A stretch of DNA of 9,391 nucleotides, taken from Nitrospinae bacterium RIFCSPLOWO2_12_FULL_45_22 (GTDB lineage: Bacteria > 2-12-FULL-45-22). The notes beneath the pieces were generated by a model, which ran no database searches, was not told the origin of the DNA, and saw only the letters and a list, made by a program, of their open reading frames with translations. Shown piece by piece: positions 1 to 7,146 of this stretch (within the stretch, counting starts at the first letter, position 1; every line of letters starts with the position of its first letter). The position numbers and the translations under genes are program-made. Location of the stretch: contig MHDQ01000016.1 of assembly GCA_001803565.1 (NCBI GenBank), forward strand, positions 1 through 9,391, in the 5' to 3' direction.

Positions 1-1
1 C

Positions 2-85
2 CTCCTAACTTTTCGTATTCTCAAAACACATGTATTCGCTTCATTCGGTGCAATTGTTCTTGGTATTTCTTTACTTGGTGTTTGA
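2..85 (+). pseudogene. Upstream part of membrane-protein frame, ended by in-frame TGA
   Basis: The frame of the downstream 149-residue ORF continues upstream to the window edge and is broken only by a TGA at 83-85. The codons before it encode a hydrophobic stretch (FGAIVLGISLLGV). The codons after it continue in the same style (LGLIIGF), so the stop falls inside what reads as one transmembrane helix. A Trp codon TGG changed to TGA would explain this. The three tryptophans further on in the frame all use TGG, so a reassigned code is unlikely. The true N-terminus lies outside the window. A sequencing error is possible. Otherwise the gene is inactivated, or restarts at GTG 143. Confidence 0.5.
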
Positions 86-142
86 TTAGGTCTCATTATA
101 GGATTCCCAATTCAACCTGTTCTTTTAGGAAGTTTTGTTTTA

Positions 143-592
143 GTGAATGTTGTGTTGTTTTATCTTTTAGCACTAATCCGGAATGGAAATTTTCATATTC
201 AAGAACCAAAAGACTTTTTGTTTCGGTTTCAAGCCCGCCCAGAGGTTTACTTATATATTAACGGGGAGGGTAGGCATATACCCGATCCTCATACTTTATT
301 TCTTCTCGGTTGGTCTTTTAATGATGTAGTTATTTTAGATAAGAAAGAATTTAATGCATTTCAAATTGGAAGACCACTTGAGAGTGTTTTAAATGCACGC
401 CTAGTTCGCCCTGATGATAGTGAGAACGAGGTCTGGATGATTTTAGAGGGTAGGAAAAGACGTATAGATCCCACGATAATTAATTCGATAAAAAACTTAA
501 ATCCTAAACGAATAATAGATGCTATTCCTCGATCACAAATTGCAGCATGGCAGGAAGACAAACCTTTGGCAGCTATTATCTTTCAGAATTAG
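143..592 (+). CDS. Membrane-anchored protein with two imperfect soluble repeats (3' part of an interrupted gene)
   Basis: Unrecognised protein of 149 residues if translation restarts at GTG 143. The frame is open upstream to the TGA at 83-85, and the two segments together read as a two-helix membrane anchor (second helix around VLLGSFVLVNVVLFYLLALI, partly before residue 1) followed by a soluble domain. The soluble part has two imperfect repeats of about 45 residues: residues 35-79 (VYLYINGEGRHIPDP, then LGW..NDV, ending GRPL) and residues 98-142 (VWMILEGRKRRIDP, then LNPKRI, ending DKPL). Repeats with an R-H/R-I-x-D-P turn occur in many secreted or membrane-attached bacterial proteins; I know no defined function for them. 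The gene is visibly more AT-rich than the operon to its right. Its TAG stop lies two bases before an attC-like site, as expected of an integron cassette gene. No start-deciding ribosome binding site is evident before GTG 143. Confidence 0.5.
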   Translation: MNVVLFYLLALIRNGNFHIQEPKDFLFRFQARPEVYLYINGEGRHIPDPHTLFLLGWSFNDVVILDKKEFNAFQIGRPLESVLNARLVRPDDSENEVWMILEGRKRRIDPTIINSIKNLNPKRIIDAIPRSQIAAWQEDKPLAAIIFQN

Positions 593-594
593 CT

Positions 595-656
595 GTTTAA
601 CAACGGCATAGAGTGCGACGGCAAAAAGCCGCCGCGCATCATGCCGAGCATTAGGC
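595..656 (+). other. attC-like integron recombination site
   Basis: A 62-base imperfect inverted repeat has the attC layout. It starts with an R''-like GTTTAAC (595-601; consensus RYYYAAC), a 2-base spacer, and L'' CGGCAT (604-609). A stem with unpaired bases follows around an AAAAA loop (CGGC 619-622 against GCCG 628-631, flanked by TGCG 614-617 and CGCA 635-638). Then come L' ATGCCG (641-646), a 3-base spacer AGC, and an R'-like ATTAGGC (650-656). The consensus R' is GTTRRRY, so the first base is A instead of G, which would weaken recombination. Length is in the usual attC range (about 57-141). It lies two bases after the stop of the upstream gene and before another plus-strand start, as between two cassettes. 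No integrase gene is in the window. Confidence 0.55.
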
Positions 657-670
657 ATCTGATTAGGCAT
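650..670 (+). repeat. Short tandem direct repeat of ATTAGGCAT at the attC 3' end
   Basis: ATTAGGCAT occurs at 650-658 and again at 662-670, a 12-base period. The first copy is the R'-like end of the attC-like site. The second could be a duplicated or shifted R' end left by cassette insertion, or chance. A weaker echo of the attC 3' arm (GCATCATGCGCCGATAATGG) follows at about 700-719. Confidence 0.4.
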
Positions 671-731
671 AAAAACGAGATAATAAAAGGCAGTTGAGCA
701 TCATGCGCCGATAATGGTATGTTATAGCAAC

Positions 732-803
732 ATGCCAAATAATAAGAGAAAAAACGGCAAAGCAATTCGATACATTGATTTATTCTGCGGCATTGGCGGC
801 CTC
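732..803 (+). pseudogene. Truncated DNA cytosine-C5 methyltransferase (N-terminal fragment, motif I only)
   Basis: From ATG 732 the frame reads a basic leader followed by AIRYIDLFCGIGGL. This is the start of a DNA (cytosine-5-)methyltransferase, with motif I (DLFCGIGG), the S-adenosylmethionine-binding loop, about 18 residues from the start as in many family members. After codon 24 (CTC, 801-803) the sequence stops being methyltransferase and becomes the antisense of the adenine-methyltransferase remnant; the frame ends four codons later at TGA 816-818. The rest of the gene (catalytic PCQ motif IV, target recognition domain, motifs VIII-X) is missing here. It is convergent with the remnant on the minus strand, so a rearrangement joined two unrelated genes at about 798-803. 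It lies just after the attC-like site and may have been a cassette gene. Confidence 0.7.
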
Positions 804-913
804 TTTTTCTTAAACTGAGCCTGCAACCCTATATCCGGCCGTAATAAGCTCTCGGCATCCTTGTGGTCATAAGACCTGGTATTGGCCTCTATCCTTTTTT
901 TCGTTAGTGCCAT
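800..913 (-). pseudogene. N-terminal remnant of a second type III-like adenine methyltransferase
   Basis: Starting at ATG 911-913, about 38 codons closely match the start of the intact methyltransferase at 7133. From NTR through QFKKKR (27 residues) only four positions differ, all in the block containing YDHK, AESLLRPD and GLQAQF. Homology ends at about 800, where the sequence becomes the cytosine methyltransferase fragment on the other strand; the frame runs on to 722 without meaning. A good ribosome binding site (AGAGG in CTAGAGGTTAAATAATG) remains. The missing part, about 860 residues, includes both catalytic motifs, so no enzyme can be made. It was probably deleted by illegitimate recombination. 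Confidence 0.8.
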
Positions 914-972
914 TATTTAACCTCTAGATTCGCTTTGCTCACTACAAGTTTTACCATCGGCTGATACCTATT

Positions 973-1248
973 CTACCCCAGACAATTGCATATTAACCCT
1001 TTCGTTTTCAAACCCACGGCCTTCCAGATCTGTGGATGTTCTTTACACAAGGCAATGTCAATATCATCTTTATGCCTTTTTATTGCTTCTATGATGGTTC
1101 TAAATATCCTGATTCTAAGCTTCTCAGGATATCTCAGCTTTTTTAATCGTTTAATCCCCAATAAGTTTGATTCTAGAATAGATTTTATGTTGGAAATCCT
1201 GAAGTATTTCTCTATGGGGATAGCAAAGCAGAAGAATAAGTCATTCAG
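973..1248 (-). pseudogene. C-terminal remnant of a second SPL-like radical SAM gene
   Basis: From 1140 down to the TAG at 973-975, 55 codons match the last 55 residues of the intact radical SAM protein at 46 positions, including KLRYPE, FRTIIEAIKRHKDDI, the conserved Cys of ALCKE, WKAVGL and the terminal CNC. The frame stays open up to 1248 (TAA at 1249-1251), but between 1141 and 1248 there is at most faint similarity to the intact protein (around LLGIKR against LLKINR), so that part is diverged or foreign. The CxxxCxxC cluster region is absent, so the remnant cannot be an active enzyme. It ends 59 bases before the methyltransferase remnant, against 13 bases in the intact operon, and keeps the same order and strand. 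Positions 1249-1371, up to the nuclease gene, contain nothing I recognise. Confidence 0.75.
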
Positions 1249-1371
1249 TTATTTTCTTGAAAGACATATTTGTAAAGCCAGCAATTCTCGGTAAAAAATC
1301 TCTTTAAAGCCCTATCTGGCAGGGTTAGAAAACCCCGCTTATCGGTAGTAGGCTATCTTAGAGGAGAATAC

Positions 1372-4300
1372 TTATGTCTCGCATTTTACGGATAAAGGAG
1401 ACATGTGCGAAAGCCTCTCGGCTGATTTACGAACTGCCTCATTCAAATCCGTTGGGTGATAAATGATGGCATAATCCCAAAGCCCAAAACCACCCTCATT
1501 ATTTACTGCCCATACCCATCTTCGGGCAGCAGCTTCTTTTACCTCAGCCAGCGGATCATAACCTTTTACCTCTAAGATAAGGGTACCTACCTCTTTCCCA
1601 TCCCACTTGAGGTTAATCAAAAAGTCCGGTATATAATCCCTCTTCTCACCATTATGGAAATAGGGTATAGCAAATCCTAGATTAAAATTACGCGCAAAGG
1701 AAATCACATGATCATGCTTATCCAGATAGAATTTGGCTATCTGTTCCCATTTTTCCGTATCTGCGATAGCGTAGTTAAGATGACTCCTTTGGCACTCCAC
1801 CACTTTTTTGCTAGTCCAGAAGTCTACATCCCCAGTTGAGCCCGGCCCGCGATTTATCTCATAACGGGGTAGTTCAGATGCATCACCTTCCTTTACATAT
1901 GGAATTATAGCACCCATAATGGTTTCAACCGCCCAACCATAATAGGGATTGAGGAACAGGTCTCTTAAATCTGTCCCACCCATTGGTTGAACCCGGGTTT
2001 TAATAAATTGCCTCACAATATTTAAGACCTGAGGAAAAAGCACATGGACAGGTATCTCACACCCGGAGCTACCGGACAATTTATCCGTTAAAGTGCGAGC
2101 CAGCTCAAACTCCAGTTCCTGCAACCTCTTGGTCTTTCTCCATTCTTCGAGGGAAATTTCATCAGTACGCCCAGGCCCAAAAAGGGAGAGCCGTCCAGTT
2201 TCTGTAGCGGATAACCCTTTTACCCTTACCTCGTCAGGTATATTTGCGGGGTCCAATAGCAGGGTCGGGACCCGCGACCAGTCCACCTGAATACTGTTTC
2301 CTATCTTATAAACATACCCCTCTACCCGGGGGAAGCGGATCTCCAGATGGTCTTTCTCTGGAGAAAGGGCATGAACATGGTAGATTTTTGCTGGAGGCTG
2401 CTTATGTTCTTTAGGATTAGTTTTTAGAGGTATGAGCTCAAAAGGGACGCCATAGACCTTGGCTAATTCTTCAGCCTGAAGGTCATGGTATTGGGAGCGT
2501 CGAAGGGCCCTTCCCACTACTTGCTCACAAAGAAGCTGTGATTGGAATGGCCGTAAGCCTACGATATGGGTCACAGTATGGGCATCCCACCCTTCAGCAA
2601 GCATGGCAACAGAAACAATGCACCGGACATCCCTGCCCGGGGGAATGGATGGGTCTATCACCCTTTCCCCCAATTCTATAACCTTTCGATTTACCTTCTC
2701 TATCAAGAGAGTATATTCCGGAGGAGGTTTTCCTCCGGGCCATACCGTTTTACCAATGGTATCTAGAATAAAACGCAGGCGGCGGTTCTCATCGGTTTTG
2801 ATGGCGCCGGTTTCCAACTCTTCAATTACTTTAGAATCAATCCTCACAGTATATTCCTGGCCATTTCTATTCAAGAATTCTTCAATAGGCGGGGCAGTTT
2901 CGCTCCCTCCTTCAGCCATCCACTCATAGATAACCCGGGCAAGTTTTGTGTCCCGGCAAACAATAACGAATACCGGCGGTACCGAGGGCCTTGAACCTTT
3001 CTCTGCCTCCTTTTGCCATTCCAGAAAGGTCTCTCGCCATAGCCCTGCCAATTGAGCAATGGGTGCCTGGGCCCATTTAAGCACTGCCTCAGGTTTTATT
3101 TGGCCCCGCCTGCCACCTTTTTCAGTCCTAGTGAGTTTTTCTTCTATAATCCATCTCCAGACATTAAAATAGGCAGGGATGGGTCTGCCGGTGGTATCTT
3201 CTATAGGCAATTGTGGGATCTTTACTAGACCGGATTCTATGGCATCAATCAATCCGAAGTCCGATACTACCCAGGGAAAAGGCCGCCCCGGTTCATTGCC
3301 GGTATTGTTCAGATAGAAAGGTGTTGCCGATAAATCAACGCAGAAGTTGATCCCCCTTATCCGGTTTATCTTGTCCAGTCCATCAATCCAGACAGTGGCT
3401 TCTTTCCTTTCTACCTCGGAAAGCTCGTCCTCTTCTTCTATTTCGGGGGTATTGTCTAATTGCCTGATCCGGTAAGCATGATGTGCCTCATCGTTAAAAA
3501 CCAGGATGTTTCCTTTCCCTTTTACTGACCACAATACCTTTTCTACTAAGGCGGTATCTGACTCAAAGTATTTTGTCTCGATGGTCTCTACCTTTTTCCC
3601 GTCTATATCTCGGGTAACCCGTACCTTTTTCTCTACACCCCGCTTTACTACCCGGGATGAATCCTTCCCAACGGTATTCATCTCCTGAGGTTCCAGAACA
3701 TGCCAGTTGGTAATAATTACCTGACCTTTCCTTAAGTCGCTCATCAGGTGAGGAAGAACTAAATCAAAGGTTCGGTAAATACTGGTCTCACCCTTATTGG
3801 GGTCGAGTTCCTGAAGTCTGTCCCGTATGGTTATGTTAGGGCATATAATCAGTACTGTATCAGAAAAGCGGGCATCAGAACGATTGGCTACCTTGTTTAA
3901 GATACTCCAGGCTGCCAGCATCGCCATAACCGTAGTCTTTCCAGTCCCGGTAGCCATCTTGCAGGCATACCGCAGAAACCCAGAATACCCCTTCTCCCTG
4001 GCTTCCTTAGACGGTTCATCCCCCGGTATGGTGATCCCTTGCCGGTAATCGGCCCTAGCCTCGGTTAAAAAGATGATGGTCTCAACCGCTTCTCGCTGAC
4101 AGAAAAAGAGCCGTCTTTCCCTCTCCTCTTGACCCCAGTATTTAAGTAATTCATCCGTAACCAAGGTTATCCCAGGGTATCCTGACTCTCTCCATTCTTT
4201 AAGACTTTTGCGGATTTCATTTGCCAGCTCTAAGGGGAATTTGGTCCCAATATCGTCTGCCTGGTCTTTGGTGGTCTGCCTTCCTGGAGGGCGGAAGTAA

Positions 4301-4425
4301 TAAAAGGCCTCCCGCTGCCCTTCCATAAGTTTTGGTCGTTCACCCTTTTCTATAAGATAATAGTGACGAGGCTCCTCATAGGCATCATTGATTATAGGTT
4401 TAATGACTTCATTAAACTGGCTCAT
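1372..4425 (-). CDS. Type III-like restriction endonuclease subunit: SF2 helicase with C-terminal PD-(D/E)XK nuclease (BPTD_3080-like)
   Basis: This 1017-residue protein should be the ATP-driven, DNA-cleaving subunit of the restriction system. Helicase motifs are clear: a Q-motif-like FFCQREAVE (107-115), Walker A MATGTGKT (157-164), DEAH-box NDEAHH (311-316), motif III-like SATPF (366-370), and motif VI QVVGRALRR (635-643), preceded by AEGWDAHTV (610-618). The C-terminal third has a PD-(D/E)XK nuclease core: PDF with D934, then E952-V-K954 in LILEVKG. An earlier GDVDFW/VVECQRSHLNY stretch (865-885) is part of the same region. The size and order match NCBI's BPTD_3080 family of restriction endonucleases, which I recall without a search. 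The start ATG overlaps the methyltransferase stop as ATGA (4422-4425), so translation is coupled. All key residues are present and there is no frameshift, so it is probably active. Its end is followed by the degraded second module. Confidence 0.9.
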   Translation of the reverse strand: MSQFNEVIKPIINDAYEEPRHYYLIEKGERPKLMEGQREAFYYFRPPGRQTTKDQADDIGTKFPLELANEIRKSLKEWRESGYPGITLVTDELLKYWGQEERERRLFFCQREAVETIIFLTEARADYRQGITIPGDEPSKEAREKGYSGFLRYACKMATGTGKTTVMAMLAAWSILNKVANRSDARFSDTVLIICPNITIRDRLQELDPNKGETSIYRTFDLVLPHLMSDLRKGQVIITNWHVLEPQEMNTVGKDSSRVVKRGVEKKVRVTRDIDGKKVETIETKYFESDTALVEKVLWSVKGKGNILVFNDEAHHAYRIRQLDNTPEIEEEDELSEVERKEATVWIDGLDKINRIRGINFCVDLSATPFYLNNTGNEPGRPFPWVVSDFGLIDAIESGLVKIPQLPIEDTTGRPIPAYFNVWRWIIEEKLTRTEKGGRRGQIKPEAVLKWAQAPIAQLAGLWRETFLEWQKEAEKGSRPSVPPVFVIVCRDTKLARVIYEWMAEGGSETAPPIEEFLNRNGQEYTVRIDSKVIEELETGAIKTDENRRLRFILDTIGKTVWPGGKPPPEYTLLIEKVNRKVIELGERVIDPSIPPGRDVRCIVSVAMLAEGWDAHTVTHIVGLRPFQSQLLCEQVVGRALRRSQYHDLQAEELAKVYGVPFELIPLKTNPKEHKQPPAKIYHVHALSPEKDHLEIRFPRVEGYVYKIGNSIQVDWSRVPTLLLDPANIPDEVRVKGLSATETGRLSLFGPGRTDEISLEEWRKTKRLQELEFELARTLTDKLSGSSGCEIPVHVLFPQVLNIVRQFIKTRVQPMGGTDLRDLFLNPYYGWAVETIMGAIIPYVKEGDASELPRYEINRGPGSTGDVDFWTSKKVVECQRSHLNYAIADTEKWEQIAKFYLDKHDHVISFARNFNLGFAIPYFHNGEKRDYIPDFLINLKWDGKEVGTLILEVKGYDPLAEVKEAAARRWVWAVNNEGGFGLWDYAIIYHPTDLNEAVRKSAERLSHMSPLSVKCET

Positions 4426-7133
4426 CGTTCTATCTCGGCCTCATCAAGGGACTTCACCACCATTAATTCGTTACCCCGGTCGTCAATGACCTTGACCGCT
4501 ATCCGGCCATGTTCTCCAGCAACAAATGGCTCGCTTATAGTGCCCGATAAATGCTCCCAAACACTGTCTTCAAACGTACCTTTAAGGGCCTTTTGTAGAC
4601 TGTCCCAGGCCCGGGTACGGGGAAAGAATGCCTGAGTTACACAAAAAGCTAGATTATTGTAGTCGCTGTCCAGGAACCAGGCCGGAACATCATCTCCCCT
4701 GGAATGGTAAACCTCGCAAGTCACCGGATCGAAGACATCCAGGCCTAAAAGCTCCACCTGATATAACTCTGAGCCATCCTTTGCCTTTTTGTCTGTGCGT
4801 GTCAGACGGATCTCCGGGGCACCGGTGACACTGAAGACCTGACTGGAGCGGGTGGTCTTCAAGAGGTCACTCATCTGCAGGTCCATGGTAGCCTGCACAT
4901 AGGTGGCCGGGATACCCACAACATCAAGGCAGGAATGAATAAACCTGGTAGCCTTATCCTGGATGGCAAAGCCGATAATATAGAGATGGGAAAAGCTCTT
5001 GGCGTAAGCCTCCCGGGCCGCGGCAAAGACCATCTGCTCCGTCACTGGTCCATGCTCCGGTCCAAAATAAAAGGCGACCGGTTTTTCTTTGTCATTGGCT
5101 ACCACTGCCTCAGCATGAATATCCATAGCCCTGGCCGGACGGCGCACATTCTTGAATTCTACGGTCTGATTGCCCGGCAGTCTCAATAGCGGGGAGTGGC
5201 GGAGCACCTCTATCATCCGGTTGATATAATCACCGTATTCAGTCTCACCCTCTGCTACTTTGCCCGGTTCTTTTTCCTCTATCTGGATGGGTGTAGGTAT
5301 GGTGGCTTCTACTACAAAGGGACCAGAGACCCTGGTAATGCTCGTAACCACTTCGGGCCGGTCCACCAGCACCTCCTCGTCAGGTGGTTGGTTCTGGGCG
5401 ATGGATTTGAGGGTGATGTGGGGCACAATGCCGCCTACTTCCTCTCCCTTCTTATTCTGCTTGCGTTTATAGACAAAGCCACCGGAGGGCCCTTTAGCCG
5501 GGTCCCGCAGTTCATAATAAGCAAAGGTAGCGGTTAAAAGTCGCTGCCGGGCAAGGGCTAAGGGGACCCGGCTGGTATCAATCGTGATCCAGCGCCTGCC
5601 CCACTGCTCAGCCACATAAGCCGTGGTGCCTGAACCACAGGTAGGGTCAAGGATCAGGTCACCAGGGTCAGTAGTCATAAGAAGACAACGGGAGATTGGT
5701 AGCTCTGATGTCTGAACTACGTAATCCTTAATGATCTCCGGACCAGTATCATTCCAGGTAGAAGTTAATTCAACATACGGAAAATCATCAAAAAACGCTA
5801 TTGACCGCAAAACGCTTTTACTTTCAGTAACTCGATTACTTTGCACTAATCTGGAAAACCCTTCATCAGAGTGCCGCCAGTGCATTCCCTCTGGAATAGA
5901 CCACATTTTGTCGTTGAATTCTCTTTCTTTATTATTGCCAGTTCCTTTCGAATGCATTGGTAAAGTGGAAAAGAAGCGACTTCCCTTTTTCACAAGTTCT
6001 GGATTTTGTTTCTCTTCATCTGTTAGTGGCCGGCGTGTTCCATTTTGATCTTCGATGTTAGAGAAGATAGATGTATCCAATTCTTGAGGAAGAAAGAGCC
6101 GCCGAAACTTTATCTTTTGCTTTTCTTTAGCATACCAGATGAGGAAATCTGTTGTTTGTGGAAGTCCGTGAGCCTTCTTGGTTCCGCCTGTAACCTTGAA
6201 AGATACCATCCCGCAGAAATTCTCTGCCCCAAATACCTCATCCAACAATTCTCTGACATGATGGACATTTTCATCGCCGATCTGGACAAAGATTGAGCCT
6301 GAAGGATGAAGCAGTTCTCTGGCAAGCAAAAACCGGTCTCGCAGATAGGTAAGGTAGGAATGGAGTCCCAGCTCCCAGGTATCGCGATAGGCCTGTACCA
6401 TCTCTGGCTCCCTGGTCATATGCTCATCATCACCATGCTTCACATCCCGCTTGCGTATGAAGGGCTGGAAATTGGAGCCAAACTTGACCCCATAAGGCGG
6501 GTCCATATAAATCATCTGCACCTGCCCGCCCAATCCTTCATACTCTAAGAGTGAGTTCATCGCTACCAGAGAGTCACCAAGGATCATCCGATTTACCCAG
6601 GGGATCTTGTGGACATAGGCCTTTAGGATACGGTCAGTGATGGAGAGATCATGATCAGCAAAAAGTTCCATCTGTCTAGCCTTATCTTTTTTACGATGCT
6701 TCAGGGTCTCAAGAATGGCCTGGGTGGAGAGCCGTTCATGGATAAAAAGTGGCAGGGTGGGCACGTTAAACTCCGTCCGCTCAGCCTTACCGGCCCAGTT
6801 AAGGAAATGGCGGGACATACGTTTCAGGGCATCGGCAGCAGTTTTGATTTGCAACAAAAGTCCTTCCAGTTTTGCAGGGTCATCCTTATGCCCTGCTAAC
6901 TTTTCCGTTAGCTCCTCTATCTCCGCAATCAGCGCCTCTACCCTTTCCCGGTCAGCATTTATATCCCAGGAAAGTGATGGATCAATACTGGAATCATAGC
7001 GATAGGTCTTTGGCAATCTCTTTCTCTTAAACTGCGCCTGTAACCCTACATCCGGCCGTAATAAGCTCTCGGCCTCCTTGTGGTCATAAGGCCTGGTATT
7101 GGGTCCTATACTTTTTTTCTTACCCGCTGCCAT
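4422..7133 (-). CDS. Type III-like beta-class DNA N6-adenine (or N4-cytosine) methyltransferase with long C-terminal extension
   Basis: This is the modification subunit of the restriction pair. It transfers a methyl group from S-adenosylmethionine to an exocyclic amino group, most likely adenine N6. In the beta-class (PF01555-type) order, catalytic motif IV DPPYG (211-215) comes first and the SAM-binding motif I DPTCGSGTT (496-504) comes later. Between them, roughly 300-490, is the variable region where target recognition is expected. Residues 1-50 carry a conserved-looking block (YDHK, AESLLRPD, GLQAQF) also kept in the remnant at 913. Residues 60-110 look helical and charged. From about 550 to 903 there is an extra region without motifs I can name, probably for contact with the nuclease subunit. 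At 903 residues it is longer than a typical type III Mod (about 600-700). AAGGG at 7145-7141 is the ribosome binding site, 7 bases before ATG, 13 bases after the radical SAM gene. The stop overlaps the nuclease start. Confidence 0.9.
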   Translation of the reverse strand: MAAGKKKSIGPNTRPYDHKEAESLLRPDVGLQAQFKRKRLPKTYRYDSSIDPSLSWDINADRERVEALIAEIEELTEKLAGHKDDPAKLEGLLLQIKTAADALKRMSRHFLNWAGKAERTEFNVPTLPLFIHERLSTQAILETLKHRKKDKARQMELFADHDLSITDRILKAYVHKIPWVNRMILGDSLVAMNSLLEYEGLGGQVQMIYMDPPYGVKFGSNFQPFIRKRDVKHGDDEHMTREPEMVQAYRDTWELGLHSYLTYLRDRFLLARELLHPSGSIFVQIGDENVHHVRELLDEVFGAENFCGMVSFKVTGGTKKAHGLPQTTDFLIWYAKEKQKIKFRRLFLPQELDTSIFSNIEDQNGTRRPLTDEEKQNPELVKKGSRFFSTLPMHSKGTGNNKEREFNDKMWSIPEGMHWRHSDEGFSRLVQSNRVTESKSVLRSIAFFDDFPYVELTSTWNDTGPEIIKDYVVQTSELPISRCLLMTTDPGDLILDPTCGSGTTAYVAEQWGRRWITIDTSRVPLALARQRLLTATFAYYELRDPAKGPSGGFVYKRKQNKKGEEVGGIVPHITLKSIAQNQPPDEEVLVDRPEVVTSITRVSGPFVVEATIPTPIQIEEKEPGKVAEGETEYGDYINRMIEVLRHSPLLRLPGNQTVEFKNVRRPARAMDIHAEAVVANDKEKPVAFYFGPEHGPVTEQMVFAAAREAYAKSFSHLYIIGFAIQDKATRFIHSCLDVVGIPATYVQATMDLQMSDLLKTTRSSQVFSVTGAPEIRLTRTDKKAKDGSELYQVELLGLDVFDPVTCEVYHSRGDDVPAWFLDSDYNNLAFCVTQAFFPRTRAWDSLQKALKGTFEDSVWEHLSGTISEPFVAGEHGRIAVKVIDDRGNELMVVKSLDEAEIER

Positions 7134-7146
7134 TATTTAACCCTTT

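Noticed and set aside
722-799. Continuation of the methyltransferase remnant ORF beyond the homologous part
   Set aside because: It is the antisense of the cytosine methyltransferase fragment; similarity to the intact gene stops at about 800, so these codons are out-of-context read-through.
986-1294. Plus-strand ORF of 102 codons
   Set aside because: It is antisense to the radical SAM remnant, which shows clear homology to the intact gene; the plus-strand peptide resembles nothing.
1290-1338. Possible terminator after the nuclease gene: imperfect stem GCAGGGTT/AACCCCGC with a T6 run further on
   Set aside because: The T run is about 20 bases past the stem on the minus strand, and the stem has a mismatch and a 4-base loop, so it does not form a convincing intrinsic terminator.
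2566-2929. Plus-strand ORFs over the nuclease gene
   Set aside because: They are frame shadows of a gene with complete helicase and nuclease motifs on the other strand.
1372-4425. Reading the helicase-nuclease as a type I HsdR subunit
   Set aside because: There is no HsdS or HsdM-type gene nearby. The partner is a beta-class methyltransferase and the nuclease core is at the C-terminus, which fits type III-like Res.
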